Below, piece by piece: positions 38,875 through 47,199 of a stretch of DNA of 64,000 bases (its first letter is position 1; each line of letters opens with the position of its first letter). Source of the DNA: Chrysogorgia sp. JL179-B06 (lineage: Eukaryota > Cnidaria > Anthozoa > Scleralcyonacea > Chrysogorgiidae); assembly GCA_035772405.1 (NCBI GenBank), contig JAYKKM010000309.1, positions 1,556,001 through 1,620,000 of the forward strand. The letters are read 5' to 3'. A model generated the notes under the pieces. It saw only the letters and a list, made by a program, of their open reading frames with translations, did no database searches and was not told where the DNA came from. The position numbers were made by a program, and so were the translations under genes.

Positions 38875-39666
38875 TCACACAATATACAGTTCCAATAGCA
38901 CCGCGCCAACGTCAGCGTCACCATTGTTTGGTTTGACACGAAACGTCATACTTGAGTAAATACCTCTTTTAATTCTCACCTTGGACTCAACATACGCATA
39001 ACGTTGTATCCCTCCATGAAGAGACTGCTCGGTGGGTGCTGGCAGTGTTGTGATCGCATCGCTACGCTTCCCATCAGTGCCCACGTTGCTCTCCGTCTCA
39101 ACAGCGTCGCATGAGACTTCTACATACTTTAGACCTCTGCTCATGTCAATCTTGTTTGGACTGTCGTGCCACTCATCATTTAGTAAAATTCCTGCGTCCT
39201 TCGCGAAACCAAGCAAAAGCCCAATGTCACCTAGCCTAAGTTCTACTCGGGTGGTGATGCCCATCCTCACAGCCCTAACTTTAATCCTACTTTTACCTGT
39301 GGCCATCAGTTTCTCCACCGCGAGGTCTACCAAAATCACCCTAAGCGTGTGTCGTAGAGCTCTAACCAACGCTTCGAAGTCGTAGTAGCCCCCAACCACT
39401 TGAGTTGTCCTGAGTCTTGGCGCTGATACCCCTGTACCAACGTATAAGAATCGAATATCATCACTACTCGTCACATTATCATAGCTCCAAAACACAGTGG
39501 CTGTCTTAACTATAATGTGTGGGTTATCATATGTGGCTACTACACTATAGTCAAAGGTCACAACTTTCTCCACACCTTCAATGATCACCGTCAACTTTTG
39601 AGGGTTGTTGTGTGTACGCCGCTTTTCAGTGTAACCACCAGAGTCGAACCCATAGTTTAGACTCAT
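38875..39666 (-). CDS. Structural-type protein A (paralogue of the next gene; minor capsid candidate)
   Basis: 263 residues. It aligns along its length with the neighbour at 39666-40355: the blocks HIIVKTATVFWSYDNV and HLLVKKATIFWDYVNV, GLKYVEVSC and GLKYIQVGC, and ESKVRIKRGIY and ESKVSINKGVF match. It is mostly predicted beta strand. The first residues, MSLNYGFDS, nearly match the start of the fibre-like protein at 41818 (MSLNYGYES). Its ATG overlaps the upstream stop (TAATG). Genes of this kind in Polintons are often considered minor capsid or vertex proteins, but I cannot prove that from sequence alone. Confidence 0.7.
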   Translation of the reverse strand: MSLNYGFDSGGYTEKRRTHNNPQKLTVIIEGVEKVVTFDYSVVATYDNPHIIVKTATVFWSYDNVTSSDDIRFLYVGTGVSAPRLRTTQVVGGYYDFEALVRALRHTLRVILVDLAVEKLMATGKSRIKVRAVRMGITTRVELRLGDIGLLLGFAKDAGILLNDEWHDSPNKIDMSRGLKYVEVSCDAVETESNVGTDGKRSDAITTLPAPTEQSLHGGIQRYAYVESKVRIKRGIYSSMTFRVKPNNGDADVGAVLLELYIV

Positions 39667-40355
39667 TACTTTAGCGTACGTTTAGCGTTAGCTACTCGAG
39701 CGTTGCATACAAATCCAACAATATATCGCCAACGTTTGACACCACTACCATCTTGGTCAGTCACATTAAACACTAGCTGCGTAAAAACGCCTTTGTTTAT
39801 CGACACCTTCGACTCAATGTTGAAGAAGTGTTGAACAGAGCTCTTCAGTGGTTGGGTGGTGGTCAATGGTAACTCAACGATAACCTCGCTTTTGCTACCA
39901 TTAACAATGTTCTCAGGTCTGTTCACAATGCTGCAACCCACTTGTATGTACTTCAACCCTTTGTTAACGTTCACAACGTTAGGGCTGACCAAACCACTAG
40001 TGGTTATCGTTGTGTTATCGTTGAACCCTAACAGCTCTCCAAATTTAAACAGCTCTAATTGTTGGTCAGTTTTTATCTCACACTTTGAATTGTGTTTGTT
40101 GGCTACTAGCTCGATAGCCCCTAATCCCTTCAATTCGTCGGCGATCATTTTAAAAGTGTGGTACCCAGACCCAAAAACGTGTTTGTTGCTGTTGTAACTT
40201 ATTTCGTCATTCACACCGGTCTCCACGTTAACATAGTCCCAAAAGATGGTCGCTTTTTTCACTAGTAAGTGAGGATCCGAGCCAAACGTCAAAAGTGCCT
40301 CTGGTAGATCCACAGTTTCCGTTGGACCTCTAATCAATACTACAACCCTGACCAT
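39666..40355 (-). CDS. Structural-type protein B (paralogue of protein A)
   Basis: 229 residues from the ATG at 40355 (MVRVVVLI). A longer frame back to 40472 would overlap the divergent gene and has no similarity to the paralogue, so it is rejected. It shares the IFWDYVNV and GLKYIQVGC blocks with protein A but lacks the MSLNYG start. A tandem duplication followed by divergence explains the pair. It is the first gene of the minus-strand block and is driven from the 44-bp divergent promoter. Confidence 0.7.
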   Translation of the reverse strand: MVRVVVLIRGPTETVDLPEALLTFGSDPHLLVKKATIFWDYVNVETGVNDEISYNSNKHVFGSGYHTFKMIADELKGLGAIELVANKHNSKCEIKTDQQLELFKFGELLGFNDNTTITTSGLVSPNVVNVNKGLKYIQVGCSIVNRPENIVNGSKSEVIVELPLTTTQPLKSSVQHFFNIESKVSINKGVFTQLVFNVTDQDGSGVKRWRYIVGFVCNARVANAKRTLK

Positions 40356-40399
40356 ATATAATGTAGCATGTGTTATGTGTAACATATGGTATATTATAT
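40356..40399. promoter_or_regulatory. 44-bp bidirectional promoter
   Basis: This is the only gap between the diverging gene blocks. It is AT-rich with TATATAATG near one side and TATATTATAT at the other, and GTTATGTGTAACATA in the middle is nearly palindromic. It must hold both core promoters unless transcription starts inside the genes. Confidence 0.55.
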
Positions 40400-41815
40400 A
40401 TGCAGAAAGCACTTCACGACTACTATGGAAAGCACTACAAACGTGCGATGGCGAACACATCGAAGGCTGCACACGACGCGAAGGCAGACCTCATCAAAAA
40501 GTACCCTCACGCTACTTTAAGCAAATTCGAGTTCAATCCAAATATTTCACAAGACGGTAAAATCACGAGTGTCGACATATATTTCAGAAACAACGACATC
40601 CTCAGCACAGACATAACCAGCGCAACCTTCAAAAATGATAAAAACATGTGGAAGTGGCTACACAATAGTAAGTTCCCAATAATATGGCAAGGTGGTGGAG
40701 CTATCCAACCACTGCCAAAAGGTCATAAGAACCACTGGGGGCTTTGGGACGGCTATCCAACAGAAAATGTGTTGAATTACCCAGTGAATAACTTCAAAGT
40801 CTTTGTTAACCAAAGTAGCTACTTCATGTCAAAGCTACCAACCTTACAAATCACCACGTCAAAGACAAAATCAGAGTGGGACGACAGCGAATCTTACTAT
40901 CGCGTTGTGTTTGCGACGTATTGTGCGAGTTTCTGTTGTGGAGTCTCACTGCAACATTTATCAGTGTCACAAGAAGTTCACCCAGTGGTCACAAGTGTGA
41001 TGAGATTTCATGTGTACTTCACCATTAGGAGACTTCTCAGAAGAATGGAGGGTGGTGAGACCATGAAATCGATAAGTAGAGAATTTAACGCTTCCGAATT
41101 GTATGGTAAGATTTCCAAGATCCCCAGAAAACATTACTACCAGAGTAAAGTCCTGAGCGATGGCACAACAGGTGAAATTAGAGTCTACACACTCAACGAC
41201 ATCCATAACGATTACAGACGATACGTCGCGCGATTGTCAGACGGCTTTACCAACATTGGACTGCAATATCTAAATCAAAGCATAGAAGCCTTTGTGTACT
41301 CCACACTTGTTGCGCAAGCGAGAACACGTGTATCTGTCGTTGGTGGTTCTGCAGGGAGTCTAGAGACCCAACAAGAATTCCGAAAGTTGTTCGCTGACAG
41401 TGTTATCAACTACGACGTGTCGACATGGATTCTCAACATGAATAAATCGATTAGAGACACCAACGTTGTCCAAAATCTCGCAGTGTCGCCAAGTACATGG
41501 TTAATGCCAAGTAATGTGGTGATTCTCAAGAATAAAATCGCTGGGTACAACAACTTATTAAAGATTGCCACAGAGTCCATGAGATTTGGAGTGAACACTC
41601 GCTTGAATGCAACAACACCAACGACTGTGGCTAAAAAAGTCCACCAAGAAAACGTGGTGACTCACTTGGTAGCACCACCTGTGAAGAAAACAGTGACCAA
41701 TCAGAAGGTGCACGCTACCACCACCACAAGTAAGTCAGACACGACAACGTTGGCGATAGTGTTAGGGTTCTCAGCAGTCTCTGGCTATCTACTAACCAAA
41801 TACACCTTGAAGTAG
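40400..41815 (+). CDS. Large Polinton-type protein of unknown function with C-terminal membrane anchor
   Basis: 471 residues from the ATG at 40400; the frame opens earlier at a GTG at 40370, which would overlap the divergent gene start. The N-terminus is helical and basic (DYYGKHYKRAMA). The middle contains GHKNHWGLW, SESYYRVVFATYCASFCCGVSL and FHVYFTIRRLLRR, which look like buried structural segments. A Thr/Lys-rich stretch (about 415-450) precedes a final hydrophobic helix (TLAIVLGFSAVSGYLL). I looked for a maturation protease triad here because of its size and found no convincing His-Asp-Cys arrangement. It stops 2 bp before the fibre-like gene, so the two are probably co-expressed. Function unknown; a virion protein is likely from context. 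Confidence 0.72.
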   Translation: MQKALHDYYGKHYKRAMANTSKAAHDAKADLIKKYPHATLSKFEFNPNISQDGKITSVDIYFRNNDILSTDITSATFKNDKNMWKWLHNSKFPIIWQGGGAIQPLPKGHKNHWGLWDGYPTENVLNYPVNNFKVFVNQSSYFMSKLPTLQITTSKTKSEWDDSESYYRVVFATYCASFCCGVSLQHLSVSQEVHPVVTSVMRFHVYFTIRRLLRRMEGGETMKSISREFNASELYGKISKIPRKHYYQSKVLSDGTTGEIRVYTLNDIHNDYRRYVARLSDGFTNIGLQYLNQSIEAFVYSTLVAQARTRVSVVGGSAGSLETQQEFRKLFADSVINYDVSTWILNMNKSIRDTNVVQNLAVSPSTWLMPSNVVILKNKIAGYNNLLKIATESMRFGVNTRLNATTPTTVAKKVHQENVVTHLVAPPVKKTVTNQKVHATTTTSKSDTTTLAIVLGFSAVSGYLLTKYTLK

Positions 41816-41817
41816 TA

Positions 41818-42768
41818 ATGAGTCTAAACTATGGGTATGAGTCTGACGACCCTCACGATAAAATACTAAAGAGAACGAAAAGGCATCTGGACGAAGATCC
41901 CAAATTAAGTGCGACTGGTGGAAGGATGTCTGGAATAATAGACATGCAAGGCTTGGCGATAAAAAACGTAGCAGACCCAGTCGATGACTCAGACGCTATC
42001 AATAAAAGAGCTCTAGAGCAACTACTATCAGGTTTCCTCAAGAGTCAGACCTATAATGTTGTGCTCGACTTCAACGTTAGCACACACGCCTTGAAAAACG
42101 TGGAATTTCACACCAGTGGTTCAAACAAAGTGAAAGCCATTGGTGAAACAAGTAAACTAGTGCAAAACAACCCAACCTATGGTCCTATTGTTGGCATCAG
42201 CGGTGTAAGCCAAGGTTTTCTATCCCCTGTGTTAACACCACTCCCACTTGAGTCAGGTCTCCATTTTAACTGTCCGAGTATGCAATGGTGTGACCTCTCC
42301 ATTTTTGTTGTGGTGAGGTTACCTATGAGAACCGCTGGATCAAATTGGGAGACAATTATATCAAACGACGACGGTCAGTGGGATAAGTTCATAGGGTACA
42401 AGACTGGTATGGCCAACGGACTCGCGTATGGTGGTAGCATCCCAGCAATGGAGAGCATATGCACTATTCCAAGTGGCGTTGACCTCACAAAAATGCATAT
42501 GATATCGATACACTGGCAAATGAGCAACTCACATGTCAGGGTCAACAACATCAAGTCAGTTGACTCAGACTTCATAGCGAACATGAAAAAGATAGGCACA
42601 CCCTATGGAACGATTTTTGGAATACATCGACCAAGAATACCACTCGCACCTTATGCATACCCATCATTGATAGAATTCTACGGTGTGAAAATCGTGAGTG
42701 GTTACATGACAAACCGAGACATCATAATCATGGGTGGAGAAATGATGAAGGAATATGGTATAAAGTAA
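41818..42768 (+). CDS. Fibre-like protein (phage/adenovirus-style shaft motif)
   Basis: 316 residues. After a short N-terminal tail (MSLNYGYES) and a basic stretch comes GRMSGIIDMQGLAIKNVADP followed by DDSDAINKRALEQ, the pattern of shaft repeats in tail fibres of phages and related virus fibres. The C-terminal part (about residues 90-316) is beta-rich and may be a lectin-like head domain (WETIISNDDGQWDKFIGY). Such proteins form trimers that bind the host surface. The tail is shared with structural protein A on the other strand. Unbroken. Confidence 0.72.
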   Translation: MSLNYGYESDDPHDKILKRTKRHLDEDPKLSATGGRMSGIIDMQGLAIKNVADPVDDSDAINKRALEQLLSGFLKSQTYNVVLDFNVSTHALKNVEFHTSGSNKVKAIGETSKLVQNNPTYGPIVGISGVSQGFLSPVLTPLPLESGLHFNCPSMQWCDLSIFVVVRLPMRTAGSNWETIISNDDGQWDKFIGYKTGMANGLAYGGSIPAMESICTIPSGVDLTKMHMISIHWQMSNSHVRVNNIKSVDSDFIANMKKIGTPYGTIFGIHRPRIPLAPYAYPSLIEFYGVKIVSGYMTNRDIIIMGGEMMKEYGIK

Positions 42769-42975
42769 ATGGGAGCGTGTGTTTCGAGACCTCATGAAAT
42801 ATATAAAATAAATAAAACGACTGATCACATGTTCAAAGCTGGTGGATCATTTGGCCGCGGTGACGTAACTCTCGAGCTCCACGCTGAGATTGGTATGAGG
42901 TCTAAAAAGACTTACGGCAAACCTATTATGTTACCAGAGTCAGACACTGTGGGAGTGGTAGGAGACGTGACCTAA
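42769..42975 (+). CDS. 68-residue protein with N-myristoylation motif
   Basis: It begins immediately after the fibre stop (TAAATG). The start MGACVSRP fits the MGxxxS myristoylation signal, and Cys4 is a likely palmitoylation site. The rest is polar, with KAGGSFGRGDVTLEL in the middle and no membrane segment. Dual lipidation would place it at a membrane or on a membrane-bound virion. No family recognised. Confidence 0.6.
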   Translation: MGACVSRPHEIYKINKTTDHMFKAGGSFGRGDVTLELHAEIGMRSKKTYGKPIMLPESDTVGVVGDVT

Positions 42976-42981
42976 GTTAAA

Positions 42982-43122
42982 ATGGGTTGGCTTAGAAAAC
43001 TGGCTCGTAACATTAGAAACTTTTTCAGACGACGTAGAAAACCGAAGACTAATGAAACACATCTGATGCGTTGGTACACAACAAACCAGATCTATAAAAA
43101 ACCTAGCGCCCACATCGAGTAG
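42982..43122 (+). CDS. 46-residue very basic protein
   Basis: A small open frame, 6 bp after the previous stop. The first half is an Arg/Lys-rich amphipathic helix (WLRKLARNIRNFFRRRRKPK); the second half is polar (LMRWYTTNQIYKKPS). The tight spacing with its neighbours supports a real gene. It could bind nucleic acid or membranes; it may instead be a chance frame. Confidence 0.45.
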   Translation: MGWLRKLARNIRNFFRRRRKPKTNETHLMRWYTTNQIYKKPSAHIE

Positions 43123-43147
43123 TTTTTTTGTGGGAGACTATATAGTG

Positions 43148-43915
43148 ATGACTTCCACAATACTCCAACTATTCGATTTCGACGGTCACCAAATCACGAC
43201 GGTTAATCACAACGGTGATATATGGTTCAAAGCAAAAGAAGTCGCGAGCGCTCTAGGTTATGCTCGACCAAAAGATGCAGTTAACGACCACGTCGAACCT
43301 GATTGCAAAACGAAGATGGAACAGGCCTCGTTTATCAACGAACTTGGGGTCTACTCATTAACGTTCTCGAGTAAAATGGAGCGTGCGAAACACTTTGGAA
43401 GGTGGGTGCACACAGAAGTCTTACCAAGCATTAGAAAGGGTTTAGCTGACGTCGGTCTCCAACACAATCAGTTTAAAATGATCACTGAGTTCGACCTTCA
43501 TACGAAAGTTGTTGGTTTTCTTAGGAAATATTATCCAGAAGCTATTTTGATAGCCGCTTGTGGTGAGAATCAAGACACTTCGAGTAAAAGAATAAATTCA
43601 TGGAAAAAAGGTTACCAACGTGGAACGCCTGACTTGATTATTGCCAACGCAAACCGACAGCATAGCGGACTCGTGATTGAGTTCAAGAACCCAGGTGGCA
43701 CAGGTAAGACATCTGAAGAGCAAGACTCTCTGCTGCTCAGATACAAATCCGCTGGTTATCTAACATTGTTGTGCGACTCATACGACGACGCTATTACCAC
43801 GGTAATAAAATATTTCTTTGACGTTGGGTCTCAGTGTTCTCAGTGTTTTCGTAAATTTAAAAATAAAGCAGCGTTAAGTAATCACGAGAGACACTATTGT
43901 AAAGAGACTTTTTAG
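43148..43915 (+). CDS. BRO-N + VRR-type nuclease + C2H2 zinc finger fusion
   Basis: 255 residues from the ATG at 43148; a GTG 18 bp upstream is in frame but has less support. Residues about 3-105 are a BRO-N DNA-binding domain (IWFKAKEVASALGY and AKHFGRWVHTEVLPSIRKGL). Residues about 115-220 resemble a VRR-NUC/PD-(D/E)xK nuclease, with RGTPDLII holding the Asp, VIEFKNPG holding the E-x-K, and SEEQDSLLLRYKSAGY as the conserved Gln/Tyr helix. The last ~25 residues form a zinc finger (CSQCFRKF, then H-x5-C). BRO-N proteins are common in large DNA viruses and phages as regulators. A DNA-binding nuclease of this layout could process element DNA, cut competing DNA or recombine ends; none is proven. 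No break visible. Confidence 0.82.
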   Translation: MTSTILQLFDFDGHQITTVNHNGDIWFKAKEVASALGYARPKDAVNDHVEPDCKTKMEQASFINELGVYSLTFSSKMERAKHFGRWVHTEVLPSIRKGLADVGLQHNQFKMITEFDLHTKVVGFLRKYYPEAILIAACGENQDTSSKRINSWKKGYQRGTPDLIIANANRQHSGLVIEFKNPGGTGKTSEEQDSLLLRYKSAGYLTLLCDSYDDAITTVIKYFFDVGSQCSQCFRKFKNKAALSNHERHYCKETF

Positions 43916-44159
43916 ACAGCGAGTAATAAGTCGAATTAGCACTCGTTCTCGTTGTTGAGACGACGTTTGAAGCGACAACTGCTCTAGCATTTTTTAAAGA
44001 CGTTTTTTTTAACTCGATAAAAATATCTGCGAAACTCTCTCTCTTTATTTCACAAACCTTCTGACCACTGTGTGAAAAAATGTTTCTATGACATTGGACG
44101 CTTCATGTGACCAATGTACAAATTTAAAAGAGTGGGGTGTATTGAGAACACCCTTAATT
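43916..44159. other. Convergent intergenic region
   Basis: Lies between the nuclease gene (plus) and the kinase gene (minus). T- and A-runs (GTTTTTTTTAAC near 44003) could serve both 3' ends. A minus frame at 44045-44281 is a shadow of the kinase gene. Confidence 0.5.
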
Positions 44160-45449
44160 TTACGTGGAAGGATGATGACGTCTGCACACTGCACGATATT
44201 GCTCAGCACCACCAACAAATGATGGTCCTGCATTATATCTCCAATTGAATGGCGCGTCAACAGCTGTTCCGTAAGTGTCACGACAAACGACGCAATGCGC
44301 TTTTAGAAATGTGATGTCGTCTGCCATTGGGAAGAGCGTGTCAAGCTCACCAAGTTTTTTTAAGTGCTCCGTTGTTATGAGACCACAAATAATAACGTGA
44401 ATGCCAGCTTTGACGTAGCCACGAATAACTGGGAGTAGATCAGAGTACCAATGACCTTCATCAATTCCGATGACGTCGTAGTCAGTTACTTCGGAAGAAC
44501 TCGGGAGGTTGGTGATTAACTTCGCAGGTAAACTGTCTGATCCGACAACAATGGTCTGACGATGTGTGGAGAACGCGTGGTCAGTTCGCCTAGTGTCACC
44601 TGTGTTGTTCATGTAAAGGACTTTGAGCCCTGACTTACTTAACGCAACTAACCTGCGGAGAGTCTCTGTTGTTTTTCCTGCAAACATGGGACCAATCACG
44701 ATTTCTAGTTTACCAACTTTTCTCATGGTTACTATACCTTCAGAGAAATATTTTTGTTGTGGTGGAAACCGTCGTTCCATGTTGAATATCCGCTGGAGCT
44801 CTAAGTTTTTAAGATGAGACCTCGAGCTCTCATGTCTTAAGCGATGCAGTGGGTCGTTGGTGACCACACCGCACGGGTGACAGGTGTACACGTTTTCATC
44901 TCTCGCAAAGTGTCTGTGGGTGGGCGAGAGTACGTGGTCCCTGATATCATCCACACCCAGTATCTCGTTACACCCCACCTTGCAAACGTGGACGTCGCGG
45001 TTTGCGGCGAGCTCTAACCACGCTTTGGCTTTGGTTGGGCATGGTTTCCACATAAGGGTCGCTAAGAACACTTCGAGGAAGTTACCGAGTAATGTAGCGT
45101 TGGACTCACGAGGGTTGTTCAAGTAGACACCACTCGCTAACATAAGGTATTTGAATGGTGAGTGACACCACACAGGGATTATGCTAGCTAATCTATCAGC
45201 GAGCTCGTTGGCTCTCTCCTCCCGAAGATCGATCCAAGCGTCGAGAAGATGCCTAGTGCAGTTGACCTGAGAGCTAAACCGTTTTGGTAACCCTCCGTCG
45301 GGGTTGAGGTCAAGGAGCGGTGAGCATATTGAGAAGTACTCGTTTAAGACCTTGGGTCCAGGGACGTCTTGTGGGGTAGACACACTGGTAAAGGCCGTTC
45401 TCAGCATGTTGGCAATATCTTCTTCGCTAACCTCTCGGGCTTGAGTCAT
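44160..45449 (-). CDS. Type II thymidine kinase with N-terminal zinc-finger extension
   Basis: 429 residues. The C-terminal part (about 245-429) is a type II thymidine kinase: Walker A GPMFAGKT (253-260), the base-binding/catalytic IDEGHW (329-334, where many relatives have DEAQF), and a zinc ribbon with Cys386, Cys389, Cys422 and His425. It phosphorylates thymidine, feeding dTTP to DNA synthesis. Residues 1-240 are an addition: a helical region, then two candidate zinc fingers around C156, C160, H172, H178 and C190, C193, H206, H212. Normal enzymes of the family are about 190-240 residues, so this is a fusion. It is transcribed opposite to its neighbours from a promoter region shared with the gene at 45582. 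Intact. Confidence 0.88.
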   Translation of the reverse strand: MTQAREVSEEDIANMLRTAFTSVSTPQDVPGPKVLNEYFSICSPLLDLNPDGGLPKRFSSQVNCTRHLLDAWIDLREERANELADRLASIIPVWCHSPFKYLMLASGVYLNNPRESNATLLGNFLEVFLATLMWKPCPTKAKAWLELAANRDVHVCKVGCNEILGVDDIRDHVLSPTHRHFARDENVYTCHPCGVVTNDPLHRLRHESSRSHLKNLELQRIFNMERRFPPQQKYFSEGIVTMRKVGKLEIVIGPMFAGKTTETLRRLVALSKSGLKVLYMNNTGDTRRTDHAFSTHRQTIVVGSDSLPAKLITNLPSSSEVTDYDVIGIDEGHWYSDLLPVIRGYVKAGIHVIICGLITTEHLKKLGELDTLFPMADDITFLKAHCVVCRDTYGTAVDAPFNWRYNAGPSFVGGAEQYRAVCRRHHPST

Positions 45450-45581
45450 TATGTTATACTCCCAGAAAAAAACCCTAATTTTTTAGTGCGTTTGGTCTGG
45501 AACTGTGAGATACCTGTGAGGTCAACTGTGAGACACCTGTGAGGTCAACTGTGAGTAAGATAACACGTGATAGTGTATTAG
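45450..45581. promoter_or_regulatory. Divergent promoter region with 23-bp direct repeats
   Basis: Between the kinase (minus) and the small membrane protein (plus). CTGTGAGATACCTGTGAGG and CTGTGAGACACCTGTGAGG recur with a 23-bp period (45503-45555, 2.3 copies). Repeats here may bind a regulator of both genes. Confidence 0.5.
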
Positions 45582-45917
45582 ATGGTTGAGGACTCACAGA
45601 CGGCTGTTGAGGCGAAGATTACGGCTGATGTGAAGAGTGTTAAGGTGAAGGACCCAAAGCGCGTCGCTGCTGGTAAAAAGTTGGCTGAGATATCGAAAGC
45701 TGCGAAAGAAAAAAACATGCGCGAAATGATAGTTAACGAAGAACAGGGTGGTGAGTGGAGCTATGGTTACATTGTTGGAACACTTGGTGTTATCATTGCT
45801 GGTGCTTCGCTATGGTACACAATTAGCAGTGAGAAAGAACCTGTGAGTACTGCACCAACACCTGCATCAGAGAGTCATAAAACTCGTCGTCCAGCGTTAG
45901 ACACATTTGATTCTTGA
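45582..45917 (+). CDS. Small single-pass membrane protein (Polinton type)
   Basis: 111 residues. The N-terminal half is Lys-rich (VKVKDPKRVAAGKKLAEISKAAKEKN). One hydrophobic helix follows near 61-80 (YGYIVGTLGVIIAGASLWYT), then a Ser/Thr/Pro tail. It is the first of three small membrane-type genes in a row with gaps of 15 and 4 bp. The basic DPKRVAAGKKLAE stretch recalls proteins seen in other Polintons. Virion membrane or scaffold role is inference. Confidence 0.7.
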   Translation: MVEDSQTAVEAKITADVKSVKVKDPKRVAAGKKLAEISKAAKEKNMREMIVNEEQGGEWSYGYIVGTLGVIIAGASLWYTISSEKEPVSTAPTPASESHKTRRPALDTFDS

Positions 45918-45932
45918 ACAAAACACACGACA

Positions 45933-46175
45933 ATGTATATGGCTGCGATCGATCGAAAAGAACTTATGAACGAATTGTACGATGCGCTACTTGTCACGAC
46001 TGGCGCTGTGGTAGTGAGTATGATTTCTAAAAGGGCTTTGGGAGAATCATTGGGAACACCAGAGACGGTGAGAGGCACAGTGAAACTTGCTGCAGCTGTT
46101 GGTGCAGGAACGCTGTTAGTAAAATGGGCGCAATCAAAAAAGTGGATACCGACAGATCCATTTAAATCAACGTAA
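45933..46175 (+). CDS. 80-residue membrane-associated protein
   Basis: Two hydrophobic stretches (about 18-31, LLVTTGAVVVSMIS; about 48-63, TVKLAAAVGAGTLLVKW) separated by a polar loop, with a WAQSKKWIPTDPF tail. Position and size match small hydrophobic proteins next to polymerase in Polintons. No enzyme motif. Confidence 0.68.
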   Translation: MYMAAIDRKELMNELYDALLVTTGAVVVSMISKRALGESLGTPETVRGTVKLAAAVGAGTLLVKWAQSKKWIPTDPFKST

Positions 46176-46179
46176 GTTA

Positions 46180-46599
46180 ATGGTGAGTGTTGTGGCTGGA
46201 GGGATTTTTAACGCAGTGGCTTTTGCAGGCGCTGGCTTTATGTTTTCAAAGTTTAATCATTCAGGCTATGAAGTTGAGATGAAAAGGCACAACCATGCGT
46301 TGGAACAGCTAGCCAGTGCGAAAGAAGTGTGGTACGAGAATGAGGTCGCTAAGAAAGATAAGATCCAGCGTTTACGACAACGGCTCTCTGACGCTAATGC
46401 TGACATCAATGACACAAACCACGCGTTGGAAGAACTTAGAAGCGTAATGACCATACAGTACAGCGGACGAGTGTTCACTGAGAGTCCGAAGATTGCGGAT
46501 TACTACCAACCGAGTGCGGAAATGAAGGAGTACCAATTATTGTTTGTTAGCGCGCTAGGTTTGGGTAGTGGAATAGCGGTGTGGGTACTAGTTCGGTGA
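46180..46599 (+). CDS. Membrane/coiled-coil/membrane small virion-type protein
   Basis: 139 residues. A hydrophobic N-terminus (residues 2-22), then a long charged helix (about 33-95, with EVWYENEVAKKDKIQRLRQR) of coiled-coil type, a conserved-looking ADYYQPSAEMKEYQ, and a C-terminal hydrophobic helix (LLFVSALGLGSGIAVWVLV). The layout resembles a membrane-spanning spacer protein. It starts 4 bp after the previous stop. Confidence 0.7.
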   Translation: MVSVVAGGIFNAVAFAGAGFMFSKFNHSGYEVEMKRHNHALEQLASAKEVWYENEVAKKDKIQRLRQRLSDANADINDTNHALEELRSVMTIQYSGRVFTESPKIADYYQPSAEMKEYQLLFVSALGLGSGIAVWVLVR

Positions 46600-46624
46600 A
46601 AAAAATGTTGGAGTAGTATAAGCG

Positions 46625-47194
46625 ATGGACAAACTTATGAGGCAGATGAGTTACGGCTTGACAATTGACGAGATCGCGAGTGAGACGCAAACTGAGTGTG
46701 GAGACACCTTCAGAATTTACTACTGCTCGGATTGCGACGTTGTGAAAAACACGACTGACTGTGGTGGGTACGCGTGTCCAAAGTGTGGCGACACCGAATG
46801 GGGTTACACTCAGAGTTACAGCGACATGAGACTCACGCGACCAAAAAGCGTTCACAAACGGTCTTGGTGGATGGGGAGGAGACTACGAAACATTGTGAGG
46901 GGTGAGCACCTTCAGTTGATAAAAGAGGACTTCTTGAGAGTTGTCAATGTGTTGTACTCATGCAATTTGATAAGGGGTAGAAACGTCAGCAGATACGGAT
47001 ACTACATTATTAGGTTGTGCTGTAGAAGACAACTCGAGACACTCAAGAAGGTGTTAGACCTTAAAGACGGGAAGGTGAAAGAGAGGTTTGACGACAACCT
47101 GTTTGGGGTGGTGTATCCAAAGTTGGGATGGTGTGAAAGTAGCGATCGTTATTACAACGAGTGGCTTAGGAAAAAATACAAGTGTAGTATATAG
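46625..47194 (+). CDS. Zinc-ribbon protein upstream of polymerase B
   Basis: 189 residues. YYCSDCD and YACPKCGD form a Cys4 zinc ribbon (about residues 38-60), followed by a basic region (RPKSVHKRSWWMGRRLRN) and a helical C-terminal half with more cysteines. Cys4 ribbons of this spacing occur in viral late transcription factors and RNA polymerase subunits; I see no further evidence to choose. It ends 5 bp before the polymerase start. Confidence 0.65.
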   Translation: MDKLMRQMSYGLTIDEIASETQTECGDTFRIYYCSDCDVVKNTTDCGGYACPKCGDTEWGYTQSYSDMRLTRPKSVHKRSWWMGRRLRNIVRGEHLQLIKEDFLRVVNVLYSCNLIRGRNVSRYGYYIIRLCCRRQLETLKKVLDLKDGKVKERFDDNLFGVVYPKLGWCESSDRYYNEWLRKKYKCSI

Positions 47195-47199
47195 AAGCC

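Noticed and set aside
39666..40472. Upstream extension of structural protein B to 40472
   Set aside because: The extra 39 residues overlap the divergent gene start and do not align with the paralogue.
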